Shown here in pieces: positions 42,934 through 54,323 of a stretch of 64,000 bases of DNA. The stretch is from Nemertoderma westbladi (Eukaryota > Xenacoelomorpha > Nemertodermatida > Nemertodermatidae), in the NCBI GenBank assembly GCA_032718475.1, contig JAUCBJ010001692.1, positions 1 to 64,000 on the forward strand, in the 5' to 3' direction. The translations under genes and the position numbers were made by a program. Position 1 is the first letter of the stretch. Each line of letters starts with the position of its first letter. Below the pieces are notes generated by a model. It was given only the letters and a program-made list of their open reading frames with translations. It had not been told where the DNA came from and did no database searches.

Positions 42934-44833
42934 ACGTTATACACAGTTGAATGCCTACTGCTATATTACAGTTAAAGCAAGTCTAGTAATTCAGTATCAA
43001 CTGTTAGCCTAGTAATTAATTACCGATATCGTTACTCAGTGTAACGTGATATATTTACAATATATTAGAATACCGGTATGCACTTATAGTATATATATAA
43101 GTATTATTACAGACTAGGTTTGTCACAGAATACCGGTATATAATTTCAGCTCAAATATATAGAAATATATAATAAGCCTATCGTGAATACCAGTATACAG
43201 CTTACACTTATAGTATATATAAGTATAATTATAGACTAGAATTAATTACAGAATACCGGTATATAATTTCAGCACAAATATATAGAAATATATAATAAGC
43301 CTATTGTAAATACCGGTATGTCAATTATTTTAGAATAATTGAATTTCTGAATTTTAGGGTTACTTGGTTACTTTACTTTACTTTATTACCGTTATTTAAG
43401 CAGTAGTCCAACTGATATTAAGACCTAATTGTTGTATGACAGGCCTACTATTTTATAAATCAGTTTGAGTTGATTTATAATATATATACCCGTTTAATGG
43501 GTTTCGTTACAATATTTGAAATAAATGTTATTATTTCTGGGAAGGAGTCACTACACAGAAGCTGTACGCTCTCAGTGAAGTGCTACTTGTTGGACACTAA
43601 AACAAATAATTCTAATTTGCCTAAGTTACTTATTACTACAATTATGTACAATACGGGATGAGATTACAATCTCTAAATAAACACAAAAATTACACGTACG
43701 AATTTTAGGGGTAATTTTACAAGAAGTCTACAAACCAGCCTAACAAGGGGTTAGAATTTCTGGTTATTACAACAGACAGGATACTACGGTATTTGAAAGT
43801 AATAAAGCAGTAGTAAATATATTGCGTTGTCCAGATAGGAAAAATACCACCGTCTGACGACTTATAGCCGGAGCGCTATAAGTACTGCGTTATGTACACG
43901 GAGTGTTCCTACCTAGAAGTTAATTACCGGCCTACCAGAGCCAACGTGCCTATTACTTTACAACACAAATATACTGCCTACACACTAATTATCTTAGGAA
44001 AGCACTGTACACTAAACCCTAAATTAGGTACAAGTACTTATACAACAAATAACCAGCAGTTAAAAATACTTGTACAGCTAAAAGAACCACGGTATCTGCC
44101 GGAGTGACCAGAGCATAAAATCACCAGTCTTTACCTACGCCGAACAGCCCTGATGTAGTACCGGGGTTAATTTAACTATAACGGTATGTATAACAAGCAC
44201 AATTACTGTAGGAATAAACTTGGGGTTGTGAATGTTGTGAATAATCGCATAAACTCTGAATAATAAATATTACGCTACCCATACAGACTACACAAACAAA
44301 ATACAGACCAAACGCTGGCAGACTGCTATCAAGCCTAAATAAACTACAGTATATGCAGACTCCGAAATGGTTAGTTAGTATGCGTTCTAACCAAGTAGTA
44401 CGACTTATTCTTTCGGGGGGGGGATTTACCTTACAGCACTGGATGCCCACCACGTTCCTAACTAGTAATTTATCAGACATATACTCTACACACACTGCAA
44501 TCTCTTCAGACTTAACAACAGTCAGACAACAATTCAGCCTACAAATTATTTATACAATCTGGGCAGGCTTACACGTCTTCTGCTCAATATTAACTTACAA
44601 ATAAATAAAACTGACAGAAATAAGTAAAATCCCAATAAAAAACCAGGGCTGCAGTCCCTGATTAAATATCAAGACCTACCGGTATATAATTATCAAAATC
44701 GAATAATACTGCTGTACCTGTACTGCTGTAAGTACCGGTTCGGGTGGTTAGGTAGTCAGGCCTACTGGTTACCGGTCGACCGGTACTTTTACCTTTATTG
44801 CCTACGTTGCAATAAAGAAGCAATAACTGTTAT
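42934..44833 (-). other. Minus BEL leader
   Basis: Untranslated leader between 5' LTR and gag, homologous in inverted orientation to 19,722-21,910 but with the 287-bp block once. An imperfect AT-rich tandem repeat with TACCGGTAT at ~170-bp spacing lies at 43,060-43,320. A 7-base G run at about 44,420 replaces a shorter one. Confidence 0.8.
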
Positions 44834-45928
44834 TGTTCGCGCTTTTAGACCTTTAGCAGTTTAACCTGCCAAATTTAGGTGTCTTCTAGGTTATAAATCG
44901 ACTTTAGCCTATGACAAGTATTTGATACACATAAAACTACATTAGCCGAAGCCAGCCTATGCGCGACCATTCACCCACTGGATTTACCCGGGAGACTGGA
45001 TTCGGAAGCTCTGACCTTATTGCGGTGTAGGCCTACTATATTATTCGATTGATCGTTAATATATAATCTCTGACAAATATTATTCACTTTCGGGAAATAT
45101 TAACAGTTCCTTTAGGACGTGGCGCTCTAAGTATGTAAACAGAGTTATGACTTACACTAAACACAACGGGATGGCTATTGATTCACGTATAAAGCGCATT
45201 CTTTAGGAGATTTTTCTTGATCTTGAGGAGATCTTGAGGACATTCTTTATCTATCACACTCATGCACACTACTGCACAATGCTGCACACCGATCTGCCGA
45301 CCTTCACTAATTTTAATCATATATAAGGAGAACAGCCACTGACACATGTAGGGTCTATGAAATAGCATTCAATTCACTCCAAAACCACTATAATGTAAGT
45401 CGCAATTGCTATATGTAACCGGTCTCTCTAACCCTTCAGTATATCAAGAAGATTGGGGTTTTCTGATTATTTATCGATATTCTCCAAATATAACAATATT
45501 CCTTCAACTGATACAATTAATAACCGACAGTAAATAGCAGTAAAAATAATGCGGTGTTTGTATGTGACAATATGAGCAGTTTGTGATATGCAGATTTGGT
45601 TTGCCAGTTTTGTTAACAGTTATACGTTTCTATGATCAAAGCCGTTCTAATGTTTGGCTAAAGTCTGAAACACAGAATAATTCCAAAGCAGGTGTTTTGG
45701 GCTTAGAAAGATACACACTGACTGAATTGCGTGAGTTTCTGTATGCACTGTCCAACACAAAATGAAAATCGCTCTGATTGGTCGAGCCAAACAAAGAAAG
45801 CCAAAAGCTACACGTCGACATCTCAGCTGATAGATGTCGTCATCTGAAATACACCGTATTAAGAGTATTCTGGTGCATTGCGGCATAAAATTGCTAGTTA
45901 TGTACATATACATGTATATGTACATGTA

Positions 45929-47963
45929 CAGTCGGGGTCTCAAAGCGCATCTGTTCTTTGAGATTTTCTCAAAGTTTTTCTAAAAGTGTCTAAAAGTCAT
46001 TACATTACTCCCAACGGCCGCTTTGAATTCTTGTAGACACTTTTAGTTGGGAATCTCAAAGTGATTTCCTGCTTTTAGGCACTTTGAATTCTTTGAATTC
46101 TTTGAGAAATGTCACTTTGAGGTAGTTTGCGGCACTTTTAATTCTTTGAGAAAATAAACTCCGAGGTATTCCTGATTGACAGCTCGTGGTAAGTTAACTG
46201 AGAGGCAGAGGCATTCTCGGGGAACAATATTATGCGGGCAACAAAGTGATACTTGTGTGTTGGCCAGTTGTTGCATAGAAGCTATATTCCCATTAATTTA
46301 TCAAATTGAGGTTCCTGAGGTCATTACAGGATGAGTTTTCGGTCGCAAGTACAAATTGAATTTACGGCACCCTAAAGTCTTTCTAAAAAAACATTCATTC
46401 AAATAATACATGAAACATAATTTGTAAAACAAGATTAATGCTTGACAAGATTGATTATTTTAATAACATAATACAATATCAGATTAAAAATTAATATAAG
46501 AGAAACTTCTCTGTAGTTTCTCTGTGTATACGCAGTTTCATTATAATGACCGAAAGAAGCCCTGTTGGGAGAAAGCTTGTAATAACATTTGTTATTCATT
46601 TCATTAGTCACCTCAGGTCAAACCGTACTACCTTTACTGTTTAATTAATATGATAACTATGTTGACGAGAGCGCGAGAATTCCTTCTTAAAAACTAAGAA
46701 AGGCTTTCGACTTTCAAGTACGATAGAACGGCTACAATCTTGTGTTGTTTTAGCTTAATAGAGATATTAAAATATCCCCTGCCGCTGGCGTTTATATTTG
46801 AGCATATTTTAAATGTTTGCCTCATATTCAATTGATGTGTACCGCCTTCTGGCAAAGCGGCACCCAGTTTAAACTATCAATCACAGCTAGTGAGTAGCGA
46901 CCCACGGTCGGCGACCTTCAAACAAACAGGTGCAGAGTCGGAAAGAACTGTCACATGCTTTGCTTGGCTTGTGGTACCATTTGATTACATAATAGATTTT
47001 GGCAGACTGGGCGGTCGCTCTGACCATATGCATTGCGCACCAACAATGCCTAAAATTGAATCATTTATCTTTATTCCTGCCTCTATCGTTATTCTTTACT
47101 TTGTATAACACAATTTACAGTACGGCAAAGTATGGCTGGTTGACCATTGAAATGCATTGGTAAAGGAATTCGGCGTTCACGTGGGCTAAACAAATTTAAA
47201 CAGTACAGTTTTAGCACTATACATTAATATAGATAGGGCAACAGAAAAACTGTCTATGACACAAATACCAACACATCCCGATAGCCCGCAATTACGGCGT
47301 CTCTAAAGAGCCCAAATATAAATTAATAAAATCCTCTATGAAACAATAAAAATTCCTACAAAAAATACTGCTGTATTAAATATTAGTTACTGCAGTAACA
47401 TATAACAATTACTGCAGTAACAAATATTTATTACTGCAGTAATAAATATTTATTACTGCAGTAATAAATATTTATTACTGCAGTAACAAATATTTGTTAC
47501 TGCAGTAACAAATATTTATTACTGCAATAATCAATATTAATAAATTAATAAATAATTGAATAAAAATTAATACTGCAGTAATCAATATTAATAAATAATT
47601 GAATAAAAATTTCTACTGCAGTAACAAATTATTTGTTACTGCAGAAAAATACAATTTTTTATTACTGCAGTAAGTTTAATTCTTACTTTCAGTAACAAAT
47701 ATTTATTACTGCAGTATTTTTTGGAGGCATCTTTATTGTTTCATAGAGGTTTTTATTACTTATATTTTACCCTTTAGTAGTCAAAGTCTATATACCCCAT
47801 ACCATAGCCAGCTTCAGGCAGGACTGTATGAAATGACTGACAGTACTACTTTGAAATCTTTGAGGACACTTTGTCATTTTCTTGGACCACTTTTAGAAAT
47901 TTGAGACACTTTTAGTTCTTTAAGAAAATCTCAAAGAACAGATGCACTTTGAGACCCCGACTG
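45929..47963. mobile_element. Non-autonomous Tc1/mariner-type element
   Basis: Inverted termini CAGTCGGGGTCTCAAAG and CTTTGAGACCCCGACTG, each preceded or followed by TA (45,927-45,928 and 47,964-47,965). The TIR match extends ~45 bp, and subterminal CACTTTTAG/CTTTGAG words repeat for ~150 bp. It interrupts the BEL 5' LTR next to an ACATGTATATGTACATG microsatellite. No transposase motif was found in any frame; the 72-codon frame at 46,890-47,108 is unrecognised. Confidence 0.85.
47325..47757. mobile_element. Palindromic MITE with TTACTGCAGTAA array
   Basis: AATAAAATCCTCTATGAAAC (47,325 on) and its inverted partner ending near 47,757 flank about ten copies of the 12-bp palindrome TTACTGCAGTAA, spaced by AATATT-type linkers (47,389-47,715). 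It is nested inside the Tc1/mariner-type element. Confidence 0.8.
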
Positions 47964-48105
47964 TATATATACAGAAGAAATGGCTTTTTATGTCCACTAA
48001 AACACCTATACAGTAAGGAAACGGCTTTTTATGTCCGCTAAAACACCTACAGAGTACTTTGCGGGGAAAATAACCAGCTAATTCCGCAAAAGCCTTTACA
48101 AGTAT

Positions 48106-50408
48106 TATTAAAATAAAAATGGTTTTTCAAAATTATATACTTTTCTTTTATACTATTCTTTGGAAATCTCAATAATATTTGGATCTTTAGAGCACTTTTT
48201 GTTTTCGTGACGTGGCATTTTATTTAATGAAAACAGTTAAAGTGAACCTACTACTGTAAACATTAAAAAACATATAAAAACATATAAATTTTTTAAAAAA
48301 TTTATAATTCCTAATAATACACCTTAAAATGTTAATCTGTTTTTGTTTTTGTAAAGTGCTTTTTTTTTGCAAAACTATAGCTAATATGACATAGAACATT
48401 AAAAAAAAAATAAAGTATCGAAAACTAGCTACAGTACTATGTACAAAAATATCCCGGTCATGGGTACACATACTGTAGTAGTGCCCAATGAAGGAGTAAT
48501 TGTATCAAATGTGAATTTTTAGAACTCTCCTCATATTATCAGGTCTCAATCTTTAAAATCGATTCCAGATTTACTATACAGTACCTAACTACCTCCTACG
48601 TATGCTAGGCATCTGTACACTTGTCGCTGTCTTACGGGATCATACCTTTCGGCAACAATTCTGTAATAAGTTCTAAACAAAGTGGTTGTGAATTGTAACC
48701 ATGGTAGCTAGTGGATGGAACCTATTAATATGCGAATATTTTATATTTTATTATTATATTCTAATTGATTGGCCGTAACTAAGCTACCAAAAGCGGGATA
48801 GGATTAATAACTGGTTATTTTCCCTAGGGCGAATTCGGATATTTTTTTACATAGACCACCATTGTATTGTTATTTTAAACAGTTTGTAATGGGGAATAAC
48901 TGTTTATAAGTTCCGTGGTGTTATCGAAATTACCATTGCTAAAGTGTTGCTAACAGTGTGTTGAACGCACTGTATTGAATAGGCCCACTACTGTATATTG
49001 CAGGGGACAGTGGGTTTCACCACACAAGGCACAAGGCAACTGCTGAAATAAACAAATATGTCGTCCATCTTTAATACTCAAGGTGAGCCTTGAAATTTCA
49101 AATTTCACCTTGACTAAGTATTGCTTTGAATTACCCGCTTGACTGAAACTCAAAAAAATCTTAATCAAGGTAAAACTTGAGTTTCAAGGTGACATTGAAG
49201 TGTATTTCAAGGTAAATCTCAAAATTTTGTGAGTTACTCGGCCCTGGTGTATTTATAAGATAGCTACTGTTGTTAAAAATAGATGAGGATTTGTCAAGGC
49301 TTTTACGGGAGGCTGACCTACAGATGCCGTTATGTTCTGTCTGTAATTCTTATGAGTGTTATCAAGTGCCTTGGGGTACCTGCCATACAGCAGGAACACT
49401 CACGAATGTGTGGGGGTATATATATATTATCTAATATATATATCTAAGTGAGTGTACAACTAATTACTGTAAGTATAAAGCTTCGGGGCTTATAAACTGC
49501 TTCAAGGGGGGTGATAGTTACGTGTAAACCGTTCCGTTATATTGTGTTGTTGGCGAGTAAAAATTAAATTAAATTGCATACAGCAAGCTACACTGCATGC
49601 AACAAGTTACTATGCACACAGCAAGATGAAATACTACGAGTCCTGCAAATTACAATGACTCGCAACAGGCTTAATAAGATGTTAAGGTTACGCCTGGAAA
49701 TAATGGGTGAATATCAACTATATAAATAAGTGATACAACAAAAATAGAACAGCCAATAGGAAGCAAGAATGCTTGCTCCCGTAGTTACCAATGAGAGTTC
49801 ATTCAGTATTACCACAACTGCTGCTAGGCAACATGTAAACAAGGTTCATGGTGTTATACAACACGAATTAGGCATAAATGTTATACGCACAGGAATTGAA
49901 TGATTATCTGGTAAAAATATTAGATTTCGATATGCAGTTAGCCCGTGCAGCAAAACCGTTCCTTAAAATTACGAACAAGTTCAACAATCATTCTATGATT
50001 AACACAATATTGAGTTTTTTCTGAAATTTGCATTGAAAAGGCATATACAATCTTTCAACAATCAAAGGTGACGTTGATATCAAATACTCGCTACATACAA
50101 TTAAATGTGATAAACAATCTAACTAAAATTAAACGAAATTAATTAAGGGTAGATCAACTTCCTCATATAAAGTAATAAAGTTTGTTGAGTCACTTCCGGT
50201 AAACTAAATAAGTATTAAACAACCTTTCAAACAATATTAGAGTTTAATATGTTTACAAGTATGGGAAGTAGGTGAATTAATCGACGTAAGGAGGTAAATA
50301 TTGAGTCATATTATCCTTCAAATAATAAAATACATAAATTCAACCAATACATTGAGTTTCATTCTTACAATAGGAAATACATATTGTTTATTATTTACAA
50401 ATATGATA
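48106..50408. other. Intergenic, right part of outer TIR element and unique DNA
   Basis: 48,106-48,471 belongs to the outer TIR element. Beyond it, 49,075-49,220 carries several TTTCAAGGT/ACCTTGA words in both orientations. A TATATA run lies at 49,418-49,440. 49,550-50,400 has no recognisable gene; it could include the unrecognised end of the third BEL element. Confidence 0.5.
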
Positions 50409-51577
50409 TGTTCGCGCTTTTAGACCTTTAGCAGTTTAACCTGCCAATTTTAGTTGTCCTCTTGTTTATAAATCGACTTTAGCCTATATCGATTATTTAG
50501 TGTACTGAAGTTACATTAGCCGAAGCCAGTCTGTGCGCGATCATTCACCCACAGTTAAGGGAGACTGGATTCGGGTGCTTTGAAAGTTATTGCAATGTAG
50601 ACCCACTGTATTATTCGATTGATCGTTACTATATAATCTCTGACAATATATTTACTTTCGGGGAAATATTAACAGTTCCTTTAGGATGTGGCGCTTTAAG
50701 TATAAAAACAGAGTTATGACTTATACTAATCACAACGAGATGGCCACAGAGTTTCGTAAATAGCGCATTCTTTAGGAGATGCTTTATTATCTGTCACACT
50801 ACTTCACACGACTTCACACTACTTCACACTACTGCGCACTAATCTGCCGACCGTCACTGAATTTGATCACATATAAGGAGGATTACAACTGACACAAGTA
50901 GGGATTATGAAATAGAATTTAATTCACACAAAAACCACTATAATGTAAGTCGCAATTGCTACCGGTAACCTGTTCCTCTTACCTTCAGTAATCAAGAAGA
51001 TTGGGGGTTTTATGATTATTTATCGGTATTCTCCAAATATATCATCAATATACATCAATATAACAACAATTAATAACAGACCGTAAACAGAAGTAAAATA
51101 ATGCGGTGAACAGTCAGTATGTGTTACGTAATGCATTGAGTTCAGTAATGAGATAGGTGAGATTGGATTGATAATAGATTTACGTTCTTATAATCAAAGC
51201 CATCTAATGTTTAGGCCAAAGTCTGAAACTTCCAAAACAGAAGTACAGAAGATTCCAAGCCGGTTCTGAGGCTCAGAAAGGTAAACAAAGACCGTAATGC
51301 ATTGTGCGGGTTTCCATAGGCCCCTGTCCAACATAAAGTGAAAATCGCTCTGATTGGCTGAATAGGCAGAACAAAGAGGTTCCACGTCTACAGGAAATCA
51401 GCTGACAGATTTCGTCATCTGAGCTCCAATCTCTTCCCGTCACGTAGGGGAACAAATTCATGGCTATTTTTAGAGTATTCTGCGCATTGCGGCAAAAATG
51501 ACTTGTTATGTCCGCAAAAGCACCTACACTGCGCATTGCGGGAAAAATGACTTGTTATGTCCGCAAAAGCTTTTACA
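50409..51577 (-). repeat. Solo BEL LTR, minus orientation
   Basis: 1,169 bp from TGTTCGCGCTTTTAGACC to AGCTTTTACA, flanked on both sides by TGATA (50,404-50,408 and 51,578-51,582). No internal region adjoins it, so it is a solo LTR left by LTR-LTR recombination. It is diverged from the other LTRs and carries an ACTTCACACT tandem run at 50,790-50,830. Confidence 0.88.
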
Positions 51578-51663
51578 TGATAGTTAAATAACGTACTTAA
51601 CGGTTGACGAACGAGTACAGTGATTTTATAAAGATTGACAGGCTAACTGGTAGTAATCTTATA

Positions 51664-51761
51664 TCATCGCTTCCGCTTGGGATGCTTGGGTGTACTTTGC
51701 ATAAATAGTCGTTTCCTCTTCCTCACAGGCGTTTGGGGCGCGGGTAACGTCATGTCATTGC
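51664..51761 (-). pseudogene. C-terminal basic tail of the third BEL extra ORF
   Basis: The minus strand reads SNDMTLPAPQTPVRKRKRLF then ends HPKRKR-stop at 51,664. The position and composition match the basic tail of ORF B. The upstream part of the gene resumes at 52,553 after the inserted partial LTR. Confidence 0.55.
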
Positions 51762-52556
51762 TGTAAAAGCTTTTGCAGACAAAATAAGTCATTTTGCGCA
51801 ATGCGCTAAATACTCTAAAAGGACTTATAATTGTACAACTGTCAAAAAACCCAGAGTTGTAATGACGAAATCTACCAGCTGTTCCTTTGTGTGAGAACGC
51901 TCCTTGTTGACATATATTTTTAACCAATCAGAGCGATTTTGCCTTCTCTGTTTACAGTGGCCTACGGAAGATGACGCAATGCGGCAGTTTTCCGAGAATT
52001 CATGCTTGATTCAGGATTCATTCGGACGTTCTGACTTTCAGACTTTGCCCTAACATCAGAGGCTAGAGTTATAAGAACGCAAATCTATTAACTCAATTCA
52101 TACCATCGTATCACATCGAAACATATTGCATATCACTCGACATATCACATACTCTTTTCACCGCACTGCTTTCTAATATACTGTTTTATATTATTGTTAA
52201 TTGTTGTTTATATTAATGGATGTTATATTTGGAGAATACTGATGGATAATCGTAAAATCCCCCTTGACTTTCTTAATATACTGAGGTAAGCATAAGGGTG
52301 TATCAGTAGCAATTGTGGCTCAATTTATACTGGTTTTTGTGTGATATAAATGCTATTTCATAATCCCAACGTACGTGAGTTGCAATCCTCCTTATATGTG
52401 ATCAAATCAGTGACAGTCGGCAAATCAGTATGCATTAGTGTGTATTAGTGTGAAGGTTAATAAAGCATTCCTAAAGAATGCGCCATTTGCGATACCTTAT
52501 TGCCTCTAGTTGTGATTAGTGTAAGTCATAACTCTGTTTGATACTTAAAGCAGGAA
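51762..52556 (+). repeat. Partial BEL LTR, plus orientation
   Basis: Starts TGTAAAAGCTTTTGCAGACA, keeps AACCAATCAGAGCGATTTTG, and stops matching after CATAACTCTGTTTGATACTT near 52,550, about 380 bp short of a full LTR. No target duplication was found. It splits the third BEL extra ORF. Confidence 0.8.
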
Positions 52557-52910
52557 TTCGACGGGTCTCGTTGCGCCCGAGTCGACAGCCGGTCAACGGA
52601 TCTCTAAACCTGGAGTAGCAGCTAAGCGCTTCCACACAGCAGCTTGCACTGGTCCAGAGGGGACAGTTTGGGTAACGACACCAAACGGGGTGAGCACGAC
52701 AGAGGCGGCTACTGAAGTCGCTTCTAGATGGATTGGTTCATCCGTTTGGTTGGGGGCATCCATAACGTCATTTTGTATTTGTCCAACCGAGAAACCAGGT
52801 TTAATAATGTGCCTCTCGATCACCGATTGATGGAGATTGGAAATACATACATCTCGGAATATAGCAAAGCCACCACTGGCTAAAAAGACGCACCCTGAAG
52901 AGACCCACTG
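52557..52910 (-). pseudogene. Third BEL copy: ORF A end joined to ORF B tail region
   Basis: The minus strand reads GGFAIFRDVCISNLHQSVIE, then EPIHLEATSV, then VTQTVPSGPVQAAVWKRLAA. The first two blocks match the C-terminus of ORF A of the plus element and the third matches the Pro-rich tail of ORF B. The zinc-knuckle region between them is absent here, in one continuous frame. An in-frame TGA follows LEIR at 52,593. Divergence is much larger than between the two main copies, yet the protein blocks are kept. This supports A and B being genuine BEL products and possibly one polyprotein. Confidence 0.7.
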
Positions 52911-54323
52911 TCAAGCTTCATTCCTAGCCATTTGTCTGATGAGGTCGGTTTGGACTGCTGAAGAATTCAATAAAAGGTCGGTTAGATATGAGCTTTGATC
53001 GTTCTGATGCACTGTGTTCTCGGCATGAATACCGCTCACATCAGAGGCATATTTCAGAATTTTTACACCCTGCAACGCCGCTTGTGAGTCGACCTTTTTA
53101 TTTGTTAGGGTGATATGGTCTTGCATTAAAGCCACTTGTTGCTCTAAATCGTCATTTCTTTGTAATAAAGAATCAATGATTTCTTTAGAGTCGTCGTTGC
53201 TCTGAGGTGGTCGGGATTGCCTGATATTTTGTACATAATGGTGGACGTTATGTAGGCTGGGATCTAACGGGGGTGCATATGCATCTAAAGGTGAAGTAGG
53301 GTCACCTTGGGGGAACGCCTCACCTGGGATGTCTGGCACAAACCTGACTCCACTTCTGGGGTAGGCTTCCCCTTGCCCTTTAGGGGGGACTGATATCCGT
53401 CCGCCGGATGACAATGGTCCTGGATGCCGGGTCCCCACTGGCGCCGACGTTGTTGCGGCTAAGTGGGCCGATCCGGGGGCCAGGTGCCTGTCATCCGGCT
53501 GATTTTGATGGTTATAATATATCGTCGAGCGGGGATTTACTTCATCCATAGACGTCCAATTATTATTGTTTCCTCCTTCATTACTATGGGGTAACGCATG
53601 TGGAACCTTGGGATTTGCTGCCAAACTGGTGATTGGGGATATTCCAGTGCCAAATGACATTCTTCCATCCTTTGTCCTGGCCAAGGTACTAGACAAGTAG
53701 TTAGGTTTGGGGGGTTCTAGACAAGCTCTCCAAGAGGTATGGTTTGAGATTGGGGCTTCACTGGGTATCCATTTAGTTATAAGTTGGGCCCCTACTGGTG
53801 GTACAACATCTCTATTGCGGTAGGGGGTTGCTGTCATGGTCGAGTGGGGAACTACTACTGGGTCGATCGACTCGGCTGATACACCGCACAATAGGGGCGC
53901 AACCATCTGAGGTGGCTCCCGTTCCCGTGGATCTATGCGTTGTATCTGCATCATAGGCGATCGCTCATCCCGACATCTTCCTCCTGAACTTCTTGGCCTC
54001 CTCTCCTCGTCCGGCGTGGTACCATCAGCCCCACCGTTCCCATTCCGGTGGGATGCTTGCCACCTGTAGCCGTTGGTTGTCTGGCGACTCTGGTACTTCT
54101 TTCGCCGCTCCTGTCCTGTGCCGTCTCGTATCTCTCCTCTCCTTGTACTCGTCCACCCTCCTCAGTGTCAACCGAACCGTCTCTCCTCTGTGAATCCAGT
54201 GTGGCAGGATGGTTCCGCCTTATCGCCGCCTCCCGAATCGTTTGGTCTCTGTCGCTCGGGGTGAGCGGTTGGTCAACTTCCTCCCTTCTCCGAACCTTGG
54301 GGTGTTCCTGTTTGTTCACTCAT
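52911..54323 (-). pseudogene. gag: Third BEL copy: gag, truncated
   Basis: Likely start ATG at 54,321-54,323 (MSEQTGTPQGSEK), soon frameshifted. The frame 54,319-53,951 is basic and Gly/Arg-rich; 53,954-52,911 is Pro/Ser-rich with a coiled coil (DDLEQQVALMQDHITLTNKK) and ends DLIRQMARNEA. That end aligns with FTRQMARTEA in gag of the main elements, just before their DUF1759-like core. Gag core, zinc knuckles and pol are deleted, so the sequence jumps straight to ORF A remnants at 52,9xx. It is a strongly internally deleted relic. Confidence 0.75.

Larger units (their letters stand above)
17669..48100 (-). mobile_element. BEL/Pao LTR retrotransposon, minus strand, interrupted
   Basis: The element runs TGTTCGCG...CCTTTACA on the plus strand with a 5-bp target duplication AGTAT (17,664-17,668 and 48,101-48,105). 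Its 3' LTR is 17,669-18,550 plus 31,210-31,513, split by the plus-strand BEL copy. The interior is 31,514-44,833. Its 5' LTR is 44,834-48,100, split by a Tc1/mariner-type insertion. The gene order on the minus strand is gag, protease, RT, RNase H and integrase, then a ~1.7-kb noncoding gap, then an extra ORF region. Several frame breaks and one in-frame TGA make it defective. Confidence 0.95.
44834..48100 (-). repeat. 5' LTR of minus BEL, interrupted
   Basis: Starts TGTTCGCGCTTTTAGACC and ends GCCTTTACA. Without the insertion at 45,929-47,963 it matches the 3' LTR. It contains a small extra TCTTGATCTTGAGGAGATCT stretch near 45,213-45,240 not present in the other LTRs. The inverted CCAAT box (ATTGGTCGAGCC) is near 45,777. 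Confidence 0.93.
12244..48471. mobile_element. Outer TIR element interrupted by nested retrotransposons
   Basis: TGTGTACCCATGACC at 12,244-12,258 is inverted as GGTCATGGGTACACA at 48,457-48,471. Inward of both ends the sequences stay alignable in inverted orientation for ~100 bp (ATATTTTT, AGCTAGTTTT, ACTTTATTTT, TTAGCTAT). I read this as one old AT-rich TIR element whose interior was opened first by the RLE-type retrotransposon and then, at 17,668, by the minus-strand BEL element. No transposase remnant was found. The nesting order for this outermost layer is inference. Confidence 0.4.

Noticed and set aside
18551-48100. One giant DNA transposon with ~1.2-kb terminal inverted repeats and a central palindrome
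   Set aside because: The apparent TIRs resolve into LTRs of two opposed BEL elements; direct LTR pairs, TG...CA ends and two separate 5-bp target duplications fit better.
49075-49220. TTTCAAGGT/ACCTTGA word cluster as a regulatory array
   Set aside because: Spacing is irregular and the words are short; it may be simple-sequence drift.
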